From Aminobacter anthyllidis (GTDB lineage: Bacteria; Pseudomonadota; Alphaproteobacteria; Rhizobiales; Rhizobiaceae), in assembly GCF_018555685.1 (NCBI RefSeq), contig NZ_JAFLWW010000001.1, positions 620,001 to 684,000 of the forward strand: a DNA stretch of 64,000 nucleotides. The letters are read 5' to 3'. The notes under the pieces were generated by a model. It saw only the letters and a program-made list of their open reading frames with translations, made no database searches and was not told where the DNA came from. Shown piece after piece: positions 43,005 through 52,533 of this stretch; positions within the stretch are counted from its first letter, which is position 1, and each line of letters begins with the position of its first letter. A program made the position numbers and the translations under genes.

Positions 43005-45394
43005 CCCATGGCATCGACGCGAGCTTCAAGCAGCAAAAACAACAGCGTATGGCCAGGCGCTCACGTGAGCGCCGGCTGAAGGCCTTGATAGTGGCGGGTG
43101 TCCTGACACTCGCCAGCATAATCGCGGCAGCCGTCTATTTCGGCGCGGATTACTGGATATCAGCCGAATATGACGGCGATCTCCAGCCTACGGAAGAGGC
43201 GGACATCGTGCCGGCGGATGCCGCCGTCTACGTGCCGGCCATCGTCGATCTCGCCGGCGACCCGATGTGGATCAATCTGGCGCATGAGGCCGGCACAGAG
43301 ACGAAGCGACGCCAACTGTCCCGCCCGCCTGACCTTGTCGAGGACGGCATCTCGCCCAGCATCGAATATCTCTCCGACACGATGCTGAGTTCCAGCGAAC
43401 GCTTCATGACCGCCATCCCTTCGACGCAGGAGGACTTCGCCTTCTTCCAGGCGCAGCGCGCGGTGTCCGAGCCTGTGCCAGGGCAACAAACCGACGTCCA
43501 GCCGACACCGCCGGCCGCGACCGATCTCGATGCGATCGAACCCGAGGGCGATGACACCTCCGATGTCGGCGCCGGGTGGGGCGAAACCATCGACCAGGGC
43601 GAAGCCGCCCTGCCCGCCTTCGAAAAAACCGCCGTCGAAAACAACACCAGCGTGGCAAGCGTGACGCCGGAAACCGAGCGTTTCGAGGCGACCGAGGATA
43701 TCTTCGTCAAGATCCTCACCAACCGCACCCTCGAAAGCGTGGCGCTCGAGGCCCATTTCGCGACAGATGAAGCCAAGCTGGTCAGCGACGCGCTCAAGGC
43801 GGTCTTCAGGCTGGAGAACCTCGAACCTGGCTATGTCGTCGCCCTGCGCGGCTTCCGGCCACGACGCGGCGCACCGGCAATGGCGCTGATGCAGGTTTCG
43901 GTCTACGCCATGAACAGGTTCGTCGGCACACTTGCCCGCAACTCGGCCGGCCAGTTTGTGTCAGGCGTCGACCCCTGGGTGCGCGACGACCTGTTCAACT
44001 ATTCCGGTGCCCCGCAGGCCGGCGCGCAGAAGCGGCAGTACCGGCTGCTCGACGCAATCTATTCGACCGCCGCCCGCAACAACGTTCCTACGGGGGTGCT
44101 TGGCGAAGCGATCATGTACCTGTCGCGCGGCCAGGACCTGAACGCTTTTGCAAGCGAAGACCAGCGGCTGGTCCTGCTCTATTCGGAGACTGCGCGCGGC
44201 AAGGAAGGCGTCGCCGGCCGCGTGCTCTATGTGGGCGTTCACGGCACCGACAAAAAGCTCGAGTGCTTCGTCTTCCAGCAAAGCGACGGACAGTTTTCTT
44301 GCGTGAGCGGTGACGACCAGGTTCGCTCGCTGGCAACGACGAATGGCATGGCGACGCCGGTCAATGGCGTGATGACCTCGACATTCGGGCCGCGCAAGCA
44401 TCCGATCCTGAAGACGGTCCGCATCCATAAGGGCGTCGACTGGGCCGCGCCCATCGGCACGCCGATCGCCGCCGCCTTCGACGGTCAGGTCGTGTTCGAG
44501 GGCGACGGCAAGGGCTACGGCAACCTCATCCGCATCTCGCACGCGAACAACCGCGAGACCCGCTATGCCCACATGCAACGTTTCGCCGACGGCATCAGCG
44601 TGGGCACAACAGTCAAGGCCGGCGATGTCATCGGCTACATCGGCACCACCGGCCTGTCGACCGGCCCGCACCTGCATTTCGAACTCTATCAGGACGGCCA
44701 GGCCATCGACCCTCTGGGGACGGTGACGGTCGCCGTGGCAACGACCACGACGACGACGACCACCACATCAGTCGGCGTCACGACCTCCTCGGACGATACA
44801 GCCATCGAGGTGCTGACCAACCGCATCATCCATGTCGAAAGCGGCGGCAGCGCGCGTGCCAAGAACCCGCTGTCGTCGGCGACAGGCCTCGGGCAGTTCA
44901 TCAGCAAGACCTGGATCAGGATGATGAACACCTACCGGCCCGATCTCGCCAGGTCGCTCTCGACCGCCGAACTGCTCGAACTGCGCTTCGACCCGACGAT
45001 CTCGCGCGAAATGGTGCGCAACCTGGCCCGCGAGGGCGAAGCCTATCTCAAGCAGCGCGGCCACCAGATCACCGCCGGCCGGCTCTATCTCTGCCATTTC
45101 CTCGGGATGGAAGGTGCCCACCAGATCCTGTCGTCGTCCGGCGACGCATTGATTGCCGATGTCCTTGGTGCGGTCGTCATCAAGGCCAATCCGTTCCTGA
45201 CCGGCAAGAACGCCACTTATGTCGTCGCCTGGGCGGAGAAAAAGATGACCGGACGCGCCCCGGCCGTATCGTCGCAGCCCGGCACAGCCACCACTGCGCC
45301 ACCGCCGCCGGTCGTCCGGCAGACTTCGCCGGAATTCGAGAAGTACAAGCAGGCGATCACCACGACGCTGAGTTCGGTTGCGACGACGCTGTGA
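43001..45394 (+). CDS. Membrane-anchored M23 endopeptidase with lytic-transglycosylase-like domain
   Basis: A 797-residue bitopic protein predicted to cut peptidoglycan. A membrane segment (28-48) follows a basic cytoplasmic tail, and a long periplasmic linker comes next. The LytM/M23 domain (about 445-580) has the zinc ligands in HKGVD (His476, Asp480) and HLHFE (His557, His559). A Thr-rich linker encoded by an ACG/ACC run near 44741-44770 joins it to a C-terminal SLT-like domain with HVESGG (Glu near 612), SSATGLGQFIS and LYLCHFLGMEGA. Both active sites look intact. The position after pppA suggests local wall opening for T6SS assembly; a secreted effector is less likely because of the N-terminal anchor. 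Confidence 0.87.
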   Translation: MTHGIDASFKQQKQQRMARRSRERRLKALIVAGVLTLASIIAAAVYFGADYWISAEYDGDLQPTEEADIVPADAAVYVPAIVDLAGDPMWINLAHEAGTETKRRQLSRPPDLVEDGISPSIEYLSDTMLSSSERFMTAIPSTQEDFAFFQAQRAVSEPVPGQQTDVQPTPPAATDLDAIEPEGDDTSDVGAGWGETIDQGEAALPAFEKTAVENNTSVASVTPETERFEATEDIFVKILTNRTLESVALEAHFATDEAKLVSDALKAVFRLENLEPGYVVALRGFRPRRGAPAMALMQVSVYAMNRFVGTLARNSAGQFVSGVDPWVRDDLFNYSGAPQAGAQKRQYRLLDAIYSTAARNNVPTGVLGEAIMYLSRGQDLNAFASEDQRLVLLYSETARGKEGVAGRVLYVGVHGTDKKLECFVFQQSDGQFSCVSGDDQVRSLATTNGMATPVNGVMTSTFGPRKHPILKTVRIHKGVDWAAPIGTPIAAAFDGQVVFEGDGKGYGNLIRISHANNRETRYAHMQRFADGISVGTTVKAGDVIGYIGTTGLSTGPHLHFELYQDGQAIDPLGTVTVAVATTTTTTTTTSVGVTTSSDDTAIEVLTNRIIHVESGGSARAKNPLSSATGLGQFISKTWIRMMNTYRPDLARSLSTAELLELRFDPTISREMVRNLAREGEAYLKQRGHQITAGRLYLCHFLGMEGAHQILSSSGDALIADVLGAVVIKANPFLTGKNATYVVAWAEKKMTGRAPAVSSQPGTATTAPPPPVVRQTSPEFEKYKQAITTTLSSVATTL

Positions 45395-45499
45395 GCGCGT
45401 ATCCCTGCAGCTTGTTCCGGGCCGGCTTGCCAGACTGCCCGCCGACGTGATTTGTGCGCTGACGATCCTTTAGACATCGCGTTTTCGAGCCAGCAGTCC

Positions 45500-46516
45500 A
45501 TGAACATCGCCGTTCCCAACGCCGACAGGATCATCGACGACAGCCGCGCAAGGCTGGACATCGTCGTGGCGCAGGAAGCCGAATTGGCAATGGCACGTCT
45601 TGGGCGGACCGAAGACGTGAAGTTTTCTCCCGATGGTCGCCGCATCGCCATCGCTGGTTTCGCCAAGGGAACCTGCCTGCTGCTCGATGTCGAGATCGAG
45701 CGTTCGGGAAGCCGGCCGATCTTGCACGTCACAGACTACATGGAGCTGCATTCGGCCGCTTTGAACGAACCACATGGCTTCGACTTCATCGATGATCGAA
45801 CGCTGGTGGTCGCCAATCGGATGGGCGGTGTCGCGATCCTTGCCATCCCGGTTCACAGCAAAGCGCAGCGCATCCACAATCTCACACCGCTACGAACCAT
45901 CACACGGGCAGGTCTTGCAACGCGTCTCCATTCCCCTGGCTCGGTATGCGTTTCCGGCACAAAGAACGGCCGATGCGAACTTCTCGTCTGCAACAATTAC
46001 AAGCACCGGATTACCCGGCATGTGATCCGCGCTGACGGCGGCCGGAGCCTGCCGCGCAACTCGGTCCTGTTGGAACAAGGCCTCGACGTACCCGACGGCA
46101 TTGCCATCAGCCCGGACAAGGCCTGGATCGCCGTCAGCAATCACATGACGCACAGCGTGCTGGTTTTCGACAACAAAGAGCGCCTCAATCGCCAGTCGCG
46201 CCATGTCGGAACGCTCCTGGGCGTCAGCTATCCGCACGGACTTCGCTTTTCGCCAAATGGCAACAGGATTTACGTGGCCGATGCCGGCACGCCATACGTC
46301 CAGGTCTACGAGCCACACCGTGGAAACTGGACCGGCGAGCACGGGTCGGTGGCCTCGTTCAGGGTCCTCGACGACGAGACCTTTTACAAGGGCAGGCATA
46401 ACCCTGAGGAAGGCGGATCCAAGGGGCTCGATCTCGATCCGTCAGGGGAGTTGCTCGTGGTCACCAACGAGGAACAGCCGCTCGCCTGCTTTCATGTTCC
46501 CGCCTTGCTGACGTAG
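45500..46516 (+). CDS. YncE/SMP-30-like beta-propeller protein
   Basis: A 338-residue protein with repeating blades (VKFSPDGRRIAIAGF, GIAISPDKAWIAVSNHMTH, GLRFSPNGNRIYVADAG, GLDLDPSGELLVVTNEE), typical of lactonase or YncE-like six- or seven-bladed propellers. No signal peptide is evident. I used the ATG at 45500; a TTG at 45452 would add 16 residues. It lies 105 bases after the T6SS-associated hydrolase and is unlike the propeller protein at 31054. No catalytic residues can be assigned with confidence. Whether it belongs to the T6SS locus is uncertain. Confidence 0.65.
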   Translation: MNIAVPNADRIIDDSRARLDIVVAQEAELAMARLGRTEDVKFSPDGRRIAIAGFAKGTCLLLDVEIERSGSRPILHVTDYMELHSAALNEPHGFDFIDDRTLVVANRMGGVAILAIPVHSKAQRIHNLTPLRTITRAGLATRLHSPGSVCVSGTKNGRCELLVCNNYKHRITRHVIRADGGRSLPRNSVLLEQGLDVPDGIAISPDKAWIAVSNHMTHSVLVFDNKERLNRQSRHVGTLLGVSYPHGLRFSPNGNRIYVADAGTPYVQVYEPHRGNWTGEHGSVASFRVLDDETFYKGRHNPEEGGSKGLDLDPSGELLVVTNEEQPLACFHVPALLT

Positions 46517-46592
46517 ACGAATTTTCTCATTTATCCCAAATGCTTGCGCTGAGGGACTTTATCGACGCCATCGGGCACGATATAGCATTCGC

Positions 46593-46931
46593 ATGAGTTT
46601 CGGTTCCACATTGACGCTTGCGCTTACCTTGGGTTTTTCCGCCGCGCTTCTTGGCGGCTGCAGTCGCTCGTCCGACGGCACTGTGGTCATCCCTAAAACG
46701 GTGGATTCGCGGCGCTTCTGGCAGGACGACGAAGCGAGGCGCGCCGCGGCCGAACGCCAACAGGCCACCGCTTTTCCAGCCGGACCCGAGATCCGCTTCG
46801 CCACACAGCAACCGGGCCCTCGCCCGGTGACCCGCGCGCCAAGCCGCGCGGCCAGCACCGGCAACACCAAGCCGATCGCGTGTCGCGCGGTAAGCGGGCC
46901 CACTGGCCGTGTCAGATACGTCTGCGAATAG
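46593..46931 (+). CDS. Small lipoprotein
   Basis: A 112-residue predicted lipoprotein with signal peptide MSFGSTLTLALTLGFSAALL and lipobox LGGC (Cys23). The mature part is charged and Pro/Arg-rich and ends with two cysteines (ACRAVSGPTGRVRYVCE), which could form a disulfide. No known domain is recognised. The ribosome-binding site is weak. It probably marks the boundary between the T6SS region and housekeeping genes. Confidence 0.6.
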   Translation: MSFGSTLTLALTLGFSAALLGGCSRSSDGTVVIPKTVDSRRFWQDDEARRAAAERQQATAFPAGPEIRFATQQPGPRPVTRAPSRAASTGNTKPIACRAVSGPTGRVRYVCE

Positions 46932-47055
46932 GCGCAAGACCGGTCGGCCGAGTTCCGATCATGGTCGGATGCCGCCTTTATCACCGCGTTTCGTCAGCTT
47001 CGCGTCAGGGATGGCGGGGATTTGAGCCGTTTCGAATAAACGCCCCGCTTGTCTG

Positions 47056-47083
47056 TTGACGCACGCGCGTCGGGCGTTATAGC
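47056..47083 (+). promoter_or_regulatory. Probable sigma70 promoter of terC
   Basis: TTGACG at 47056-47061 and TATAGC at 47078-47083, spaced by 16 bases, about 40 bases before the terC ATG. Both boxes fit alphaproteobacterial housekeeping promoters well. No conserved manganese-riboswitch sequence was recognised in this leader. Confidence 0.45.
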
Positions 47084-47124
47084 CCACATCAGACATTGGA
47101 AATGAACGGAGAGGGTCCCGTCCG

Positions 47125-47820
47125 ATGGAGATATTTACTGCCGCAGGCTTCACGGCGCTTCTGCAGGTCATAGCTATCGACCTCGTGCTCGCTGGCGATA
47201 ACGCCATCGTCATCGGCCTTGCCGCCGCGGGGCTTCCCGCTGATCAGCGCAAGAAGGCCATCCTCGTCGGCATCGCGGCCGCGACCGTTCTCCGCATCGG
47301 CTTCGCGCTGATCACCCAGTGGCTCCTGGCCATCGGTCCGATGCTGCTCATCGCCGGCGGCCTGCTGCTTTTGTGGGTTTGCTGGAAGATGTGGCGCGAA
47401 CTCAGCGTCAGCCATGAACAGGAACACGAGGCCACTGAAGCGCTCTCCGACGCCGACTACGACAAAGACGGCAAGATCGCCGGCAGGGGGCCGCGCAAGA
47501 CCTTTGCCCAGGCTGCCTGGCAGATCGTCATCGCCGACGTGTCGATGTCGCTCGACAACGTGCTTGCCGTCGCCGGCGCCGCGATGGATCACCCGACAGT
47601 CCTGATCATCGGCCTGGCACTGTCGATCGCGCTGATGGGCTTTGCCGCTTCGTTCGTCGCGCGTCTGCTGCACAAGTACCGCTGGATCGCCTATATCGGC
47701 CTGGTGATCATCCTTTACGTCGCGGTCAAGATGCTGCTCGACGGCGCTGTCGACCAGTTTCCGGAGCAATTCGGCTTCCTGAGCCAGTGGTTCGGTGGGC
47801 ATAGCGCCCCCGCCCACTGA
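47125..47820 (+). CDS. TerC/YjbE-family integral membrane protein
   Basis: A 231-residue TerC-family inner-membrane protein, probably a metal (Mn2+/Ca2+-type) exporter. It has about six to seven membrane segments in two homologous halves. Each half has the conserved acidic motif: VIAIDLVLAGDNAIVIGLAA and IVIADVSMSLDNVLAVAGAA. A charged cytoplasmic loop (EQEHEATEALSDADYDKDGK) separates the halves. It is a monocistronic gene between a good promoter and a hairpin terminator. Family membership is clear; the transported ion is inferred from characterised relatives. Confidence 0.9.
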   Translation: MEIFTAAGFTALLQVIAIDLVLAGDNAIVIGLAAAGLPADQRKKAILVGIAAATVLRIGFALITQWLLAIGPMLLIAGGLLLLWVCWKMWRELSVSHEQEHEATEALSDADYDKDGKIAGRGPRKTFAQAAWQIVIADVSMSLDNVLAVAGAAMDHPTVLIIGLALSIALMGFAASFVARLLHKYRWIAYIGLVIILYVAVKMLLDGAVDQFPEQFGFLSQWFGGHSAPAH

Positions 47821-47838
47821 AGCCGAAATGATTGACTA

Positions 47839-47866
47839 GAAGGGCCGGAGACACTCCGGCCCTTTG
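47839..47866 (+). terminator. Hairpin terminator after terC
   Basis: Perfect 11-base stem AAGGGCCGGAG (47840-47850) and CTCCGGCCCTT (47854-47864) with a three-base ACA loop, starting 19 bases after the terC stop. The T-run is short (TTT), so it may be imperfectly Rho-independent, but the stem is very stable. Confidence 0.7.
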
Positions 47867-48018
47867 AGCATGTGGCGATCAGGTGGTTTGCTTGGACGCC
47901 GATCTGTGCTATTGCGCCGCCCGAATTGAGCTCTTTTCAGAGCCGACAGATCGAGAAAATTCGAGACTTCCGGGCCGGCCCACTTGGGTTGCGGCCCTTG
48001 TCCATTGGAACCTTGTCT

Positions 48019-49335
<1,317 letters not shown>

Positions 49336-49360
49336 AAATCCGTCTCGAAGACCACTTCAC

Positions 49361-49391
49361 GAAGGGCCGCATCATCTTGCGGCCCTTTTTG
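49361..49391 (+). terminator. Rho-independent terminator after rimO
   Basis: Nine-base stem AAGGGCCGC (49362-49370) and GCGGCCCTT (49379-49387), loop of eight bases, followed by a run of T (49386-49390). It lies about 26 bases after the rimO stop codon. Confidence 0.85.
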
Positions 49392-49528
49392 CTTTTCGCC
49401 GGCGCGCAACCCAATATTCCGCGCGCTAGTCCGTATGACGGATGACCGTTGCCGACACCGGTTCGATCTGGAGACAGGCAGTTGGCCGCACCCGGCACCT
49501 GCCATCCATTCCAGCCAGGGCCAGCGCC

Positions 49529-50776
49529 ATGACATCAGACCAGCAAGACAAGCGTCCCGGCCTGATGAGCGAGCGGCGCGTCACCGTCGTTGGGGCGGTG
49601 CTTGCCGGTCTCGGCCCTGCCTCGCTGTCGCTGTTCACGCCGGCGATGCCTGAAATCGTCGATGCCTTCGGCACCACTGAAGAGGCGGTGAAGATGACGC
49701 TCGGCCTCTATTTCGCGGGCTTTGCCCTGACCCAGCTGGTTTGTGGCCCACTGTCCGATGGCTATGGCCGCAAGCCGGTGACGCTTGCCTTCCTCGGTAT
49801 TTACCTGGTCGGCAGCCTGGGCGCATTGGTTGCGCCCTCCATCGAGGTGCTGATCCTGTCTCGCCTGCTGCAGGGCGCGGGTGCCGCGGTCGGCCTTTCG
49901 CTTTCGCGCGCCATCGTGCGTGACCTGTTCGCTCACGAACAGTCGGCGCGCATCCTCAATCTCATCACGCTGATCCTGGCACTCGCCCCGGCTCTTGCGC
50001 CGACCGTCGGCGGACTAGTGATGCAGGTCTTCGGCTGGCATGCCATCTTTTCGATCATGTTCCTGATGGGCATCGCCGCGCTGCTAACCGTCCGTCTTGC
50101 GCTGGTCGAGACCGTCGAGCGCGACCCGAGCCGCGCACGGCCGCAGGCCGTCATCCGCACCTATGGAATGTTGCTCGGCAACAGTTACTTCCTGTTCTCC
50201 AGCCTTGTCATCGCCGGCACGCTTGGCGCCTACTACACACAGGCGACGGTACTGCCCTTCATCCTGATGGATCGGCTAGGCCTCACCCCGGCGCAGTTCG
50301 GCCTGGCGATGCTGTTCCAGTCGGCGAGCTTCATATCCGGCTCGCTGGTCATGCGCAGCCTCATCCCTCGCTATGGCGCCGCTCGGATGGTGCCTGTCGG
50401 GCTGGCGATCAGCGGCGCAGGAGCAGTGGCCATGACGATCTTCCTGGGGCTATACGAGCCGACCTTCGTTTCGGTCATGCTGCCGATGGCGATGTTCGTC
50501 TTCGGCAACGCCTTCGTCATGCCGGCCATGTCTGTGGCGACAGTCGCCGCCTTTCCCGACAATGCGGGGGCTTCGGCCTCGCTGAGCGGTTTCATGCAGA
50601 TGGGCAGCGGCCTGCTTGGCACCGTTGCGGCCGGTTTCCTCGGCGATGCCATGCTGGGCATGTCGGTCGTCGTGCCGTTGATGGGGCTCGGCGCCGTACT
50701 CGCCTGGCTGGCCTGGCGAAAACTGCCGGAGCCAGCCCTGGCGCGGGCCATCGTGACCAAGGCGCCGAAACGCTAG
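49529..50776 (+). CDS. Bcr/CflA-type MFS drug-resistance transporter
   Basis: A 415-residue, 12-segment major facilitator of the drug:H+ antiporter-1 Bcr/CflA group. Diagnostic elements are TPAMPEIVDAFGTTEEAVKM in the first helix and loop, the motif-A-like GPLSDGYGRKPVTLAFLGIY, and LLQGAGAAVGLSLSRAIVRDL (motif C region). I chose the ATG at 49529, which has AGGG at a suitable distance; the upstream in-frame GTG adds a non-family segment. It is likely monocistronic. Substrate unknown; relatives export bicyclomycin, sulfonamides or cysteine. Confidence 0.9.
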   Translation: MTSDQQDKRPGLMSERRVTVVGAVLAGLGPASLSLFTPAMPEIVDAFGTTEEAVKMTLGLYFAGFALTQLVCGPLSDGYGRKPVTLAFLGIYLVGSLGALVAPSIEVLILSRLLQGAGAAVGLSLSRAIVRDLFAHEQSARILNLITLILALAPALAPTVGGLVMQVFGWHAIFSIMFLMGIAALLTVRLALVETVERDPSRARPQAVIRTYGMLLGNSYFLFSSLVIAGTLGAYYTQATVLPFILMDRLGLTPAQFGLAMLFQSASFISGSLVMRSLIPRYGAARMVPVGLAISGAGAVAMTIFLGLYEPTFVSVMLPMAMFVFGNAFVMPAMSVATVAAFPDNAGASASLSGFMQMGSGLLGTVAAGFLGDAMLGMSVVVPLMGLGAVLAWLAWRKLPEPALARAIVTKAPKR

Positions 50777-50838
50777 CATGCGCTTCCGTATCGGCATTGT
50801 TTAGCCCGGACTGATGAATTCCGCCTGCCGAAGCTACC

Positions 50839-50858
50839 CATCGTCCAAGCGGACGATG
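50839..50858. promoter_or_regulatory. Perfect inverted repeat upstream of the binding-protein gene
   Basis: CATCGTCC-AAGC-GGACGATG: two 8-base arms with a 4-base loop, about 55 bases before the ATG at 50914. It could be an operator or a hairpin in the leader. No T-run follows, so it is not a standard terminator for the upstream transporter gene. Confidence 0.4.
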
Positions 50859-50913
50859 TTTCGAACCAACGGCCATGACTGGTTGTCGGTCGAAGTAAGC
50901 GGAGGAGAAACGC

Positions 50914-52131
50914 ATGAACTTCCAATGGAATAATTCCATTACACGTCGCACTGCCATCGGAATGGTTTCGGTGGCGGCACTGGCCCTGTCGTCAGGCATC
51001 TCGCAAGCCGAAGAGACCATCAAGATCGGCGGCATCATGTCGATGACCGGCGGCGGCGCGTCGATCGGCAAGACAGCCGAAGTGGGCTGGAAGCTGGCCA
51101 TCGAGGACATCAATGCCGCTGGCGGCATTCTCGGCAAGAAGGCCGAACTGGTTCTCGGCGACACCATGACCGACCCGACCCACGCGGTGAGCGAGGTTCG
51201 CCGCCTGATCGAAAACGAGAAGGTCCAGGTGCTCGTCGGCCCGGCCACCAGCCAGGAGACCATCCCCGTGGTCCCGATCTCCGGCGAAAAGAAAGTCGCG
51301 CAGATTTCATCGGCGGCATCAACGCAGCTGACGCCCGAAGCGGGTCCGTTCCACTTCTCGGGCTCGGTCACCGGCCTGAACCAGATGAAGCCGAACATCG
51401 ATTTCGCCATCGACGTGCTCAAGCTCAAGAAGCTGGCGCTCATCTCCGACAATGGCGGCATGTCCAAGGCGGCCGTTGTCGAGATCGTCGACTACCTCAA
51501 GTCCAAGGGCGTCGAGCCGACCGCGGTACAGGAATTCGCCTTCCGCACCGAGGACATGACCCCGCAGCTGTTCCAGATGCGCAGTTCGGGTGCCGAGGCG
51601 ATCCTGCTGATCAACTCGATCGGCGACGACTCGCGCAAGCTGCTCGAGAACCGTGCCGACATCGGCTGGGACGTGCCGGTGCTGGCAAACCAGACGATGA
51701 CCAACTATGCGGTCGGCAACGCCGCCGTGGTGGGCGAGGAGGCGTTCAAGGACGTCTACAGCGTGCAGTTCGTCGGCATGACCTATTGCCCGAGCGATGC
51801 GGTTGGCGAGAATGCCTTCGCCAAATTCGTCAAGCGCGCCAAGGAACAGGTTGCCGACGTCGACCGCATGGGCGGTGCCTCGGCGCTGATCCCCTACTAC
51901 ATCCAGCCGGTCGTTCTCGCGGCTGCGATCAATGGCTCGGGCAAGACCGACGGCGAGTCGATCGCTGCCTGGCTGCAGGCCAATGCATCCAAGGTCGAGA
52001 TGCTTACCGGTCCGATCCAGGCCAGTGCCAAGAGCCACTTCCTGCCGGCACCCGAGTCGATCAAGGTCGTCAAGAACCCCTACAAGCCGCGTGAAGACGG
52101 CCTGGTCGAGCGCGCCGACTGCGGCGCCTGA
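50914..52131 (+). CDS. Periplasmic branched-chain-amino-acid-type ABC binding protein (orphan)
   Basis: A 405-residue type-I periplasmic binding protein of the LivJ group. The signal peptide ends near residue 32 (ALSSGISQA-EE). The mature protein begins TIKIGGIMSMTGGGASIGKT and includes DINAAGGILGKKAELVLGDT and VQVLVGPATSQETIPV, the usual ligand-cleft strands. GGAGGAGAAACGC precedes the ATG. No permease or ATPase genes lie nearby, so it must pair with a transporter encoded elsewhere. Position near a catabolic operon raises the possibility that it binds an aromatic or organic acid rather than an amino acid. A terminator follows directly. Confidence 0.88.
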   Translation: MNFQWNNSITRRTAIGMVSVAALALSSGISQAEETIKIGGIMSMTGGGASIGKTAEVGWKLAIEDINAAGGILGKKAELVLGDTMTDPTHAVSEVRRLIENEKVQVLVGPATSQETIPVVPISGEKKVAQISSAASTQLTPEAGPFHFSGSVTGLNQMKPNIDFAIDVLKLKKLALISDNGGMSKAAVVEIVDYLKSKGVEPTAVQEFAFRTEDMTPQLFQMRSSGAEAILLINSIGDDSRKLLENRADIGWDVPVLANQTMTNYAVGNAAVVGEEAFKDVYSVQFVGMTYCPSDAVGENAFAKFVKRAKEQVADVDRMGGASALIPYYIQPVVLAAAINGSGKTDGESIAAWLQANASKVEMLTGPIQASAKSHFLPAPESIKVVKNPYKPREDGLVERADCGA

Positions 52132-52156
52132 AGCTTTTCAGCCATTTCCTGAACAT

Positions 52157-52190
52157 GCGGGCCGGGTCGCAAGATCCGGCCCGTTTCGTT
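52157..52190 (+). terminator. Hairpin terminator after the binding-protein gene
   Basis: Eleven-pair stem CGGGCCGGGTC (52158-52168) and GATCCGGCCCG (52173-52183) with a GCAA tetraloop and one G-T pair, followed by TTTCGTTT. It lies 26 bases after the stop codon. Confidence 0.85.
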
Positions 52191-52257
52191 TGCAGCCTGC
52201 CTGCAATTCATCCGTCGCTGACACCGCGTCAAAAATTCCACGCAACGCATTTCGAAT

Positions 52258-52290
52258 TTGACGACGTGTCAATTTAATGACATATATGTC
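52258..52290 (+). promoter_or_regulatory. Candidate promoter with overlapping palindromic operator
   Basis: TTGACG at 52258-52263 with CATATA at 52281-52286 (17-base spacer) looks like a sigma70 promoter. The perfect palindrome GACATATATGTC (52279-52290) sits on the -10 region, and related half-sites (GTGTC at 52266-52270, GACATC at 52291-52296) flank it. A repressor or autoregulator could bind here. It would drive the LuxR-type gene through a leader of about 240 bases. Confidence 0.4.
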
Positions 52291-52324
52291 GACATCATTC
52301 ATTTCGCATTCGGGAGGAAGCGCG

Positions 52325-52411
52325 ATGACCGGTTCCAGCATACTCAGCATGACAACTGGATCATCGTCCGTCCGGCACCTGGCCCGACGTGGTTTCCCCC
52401 CGCCATCCTGA
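52325..52411 (+). CDS. Possible 28-residue leader ORF upstream of the LuxR-type gene
   Basis: An ATG-initiated ORF of 28 codons (MTGSSILSMTTGSSSVRHL, then an Arg/Pro-rich end) preceded by GGGAGGAAG at an ideal distance. It begins about 40 bases downstream of the candidate -10 box and ends 122 bases before the regulator's start, in another frame. It may be a translated leader peptide. The support is the ribosome-binding site and position only. Confidence 0.25.
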   Translation: MTGSSILSMTTGSSSVRHLARRGFPPPS

Positions 52412-52533
52412 TACGCCGAGCCTGGGCCGGCTGCGGCCCTTGCCACGATCCAACTTCTACATGCCACCCGGCGAACTCTCGTCGGGCACCGGTCCCGCAC
52501 GCCCCCGTGCGGCGGATATTGGGAGCTACTGCC

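Larger units (their letters stand above)
52132..52533. other. 402-base intergenic region with terminator, promoter and leader elements
   Basis: This is the longest gene-free stretch in the window. From left to right it holds the terminator of the binding-protein gene (52158-52183), a plausible promoter (52258-52287) overlapped by a 12-base palindrome, and a 28-codon ORF with a strong ribosome-binding site (52325-52411). A GGGAG preceding the regulator's TTG start at 52534 closes the region. Confidence 0.5.

Noticed and set aside
44741-44770. ACG/ACC run as a phase-variable microsatellite
   Set aside because: It is a short, impure trinucleotide run; slippage would keep the frame, so on/off switching is not expected.
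46932-47124. yybP-ykoY-type manganese riboswitch upstream of terC
   Set aside because: A 190-base leader exists, but I could not find the conserved core sequence, and the promoter lies only about 40 bases from the ATG.
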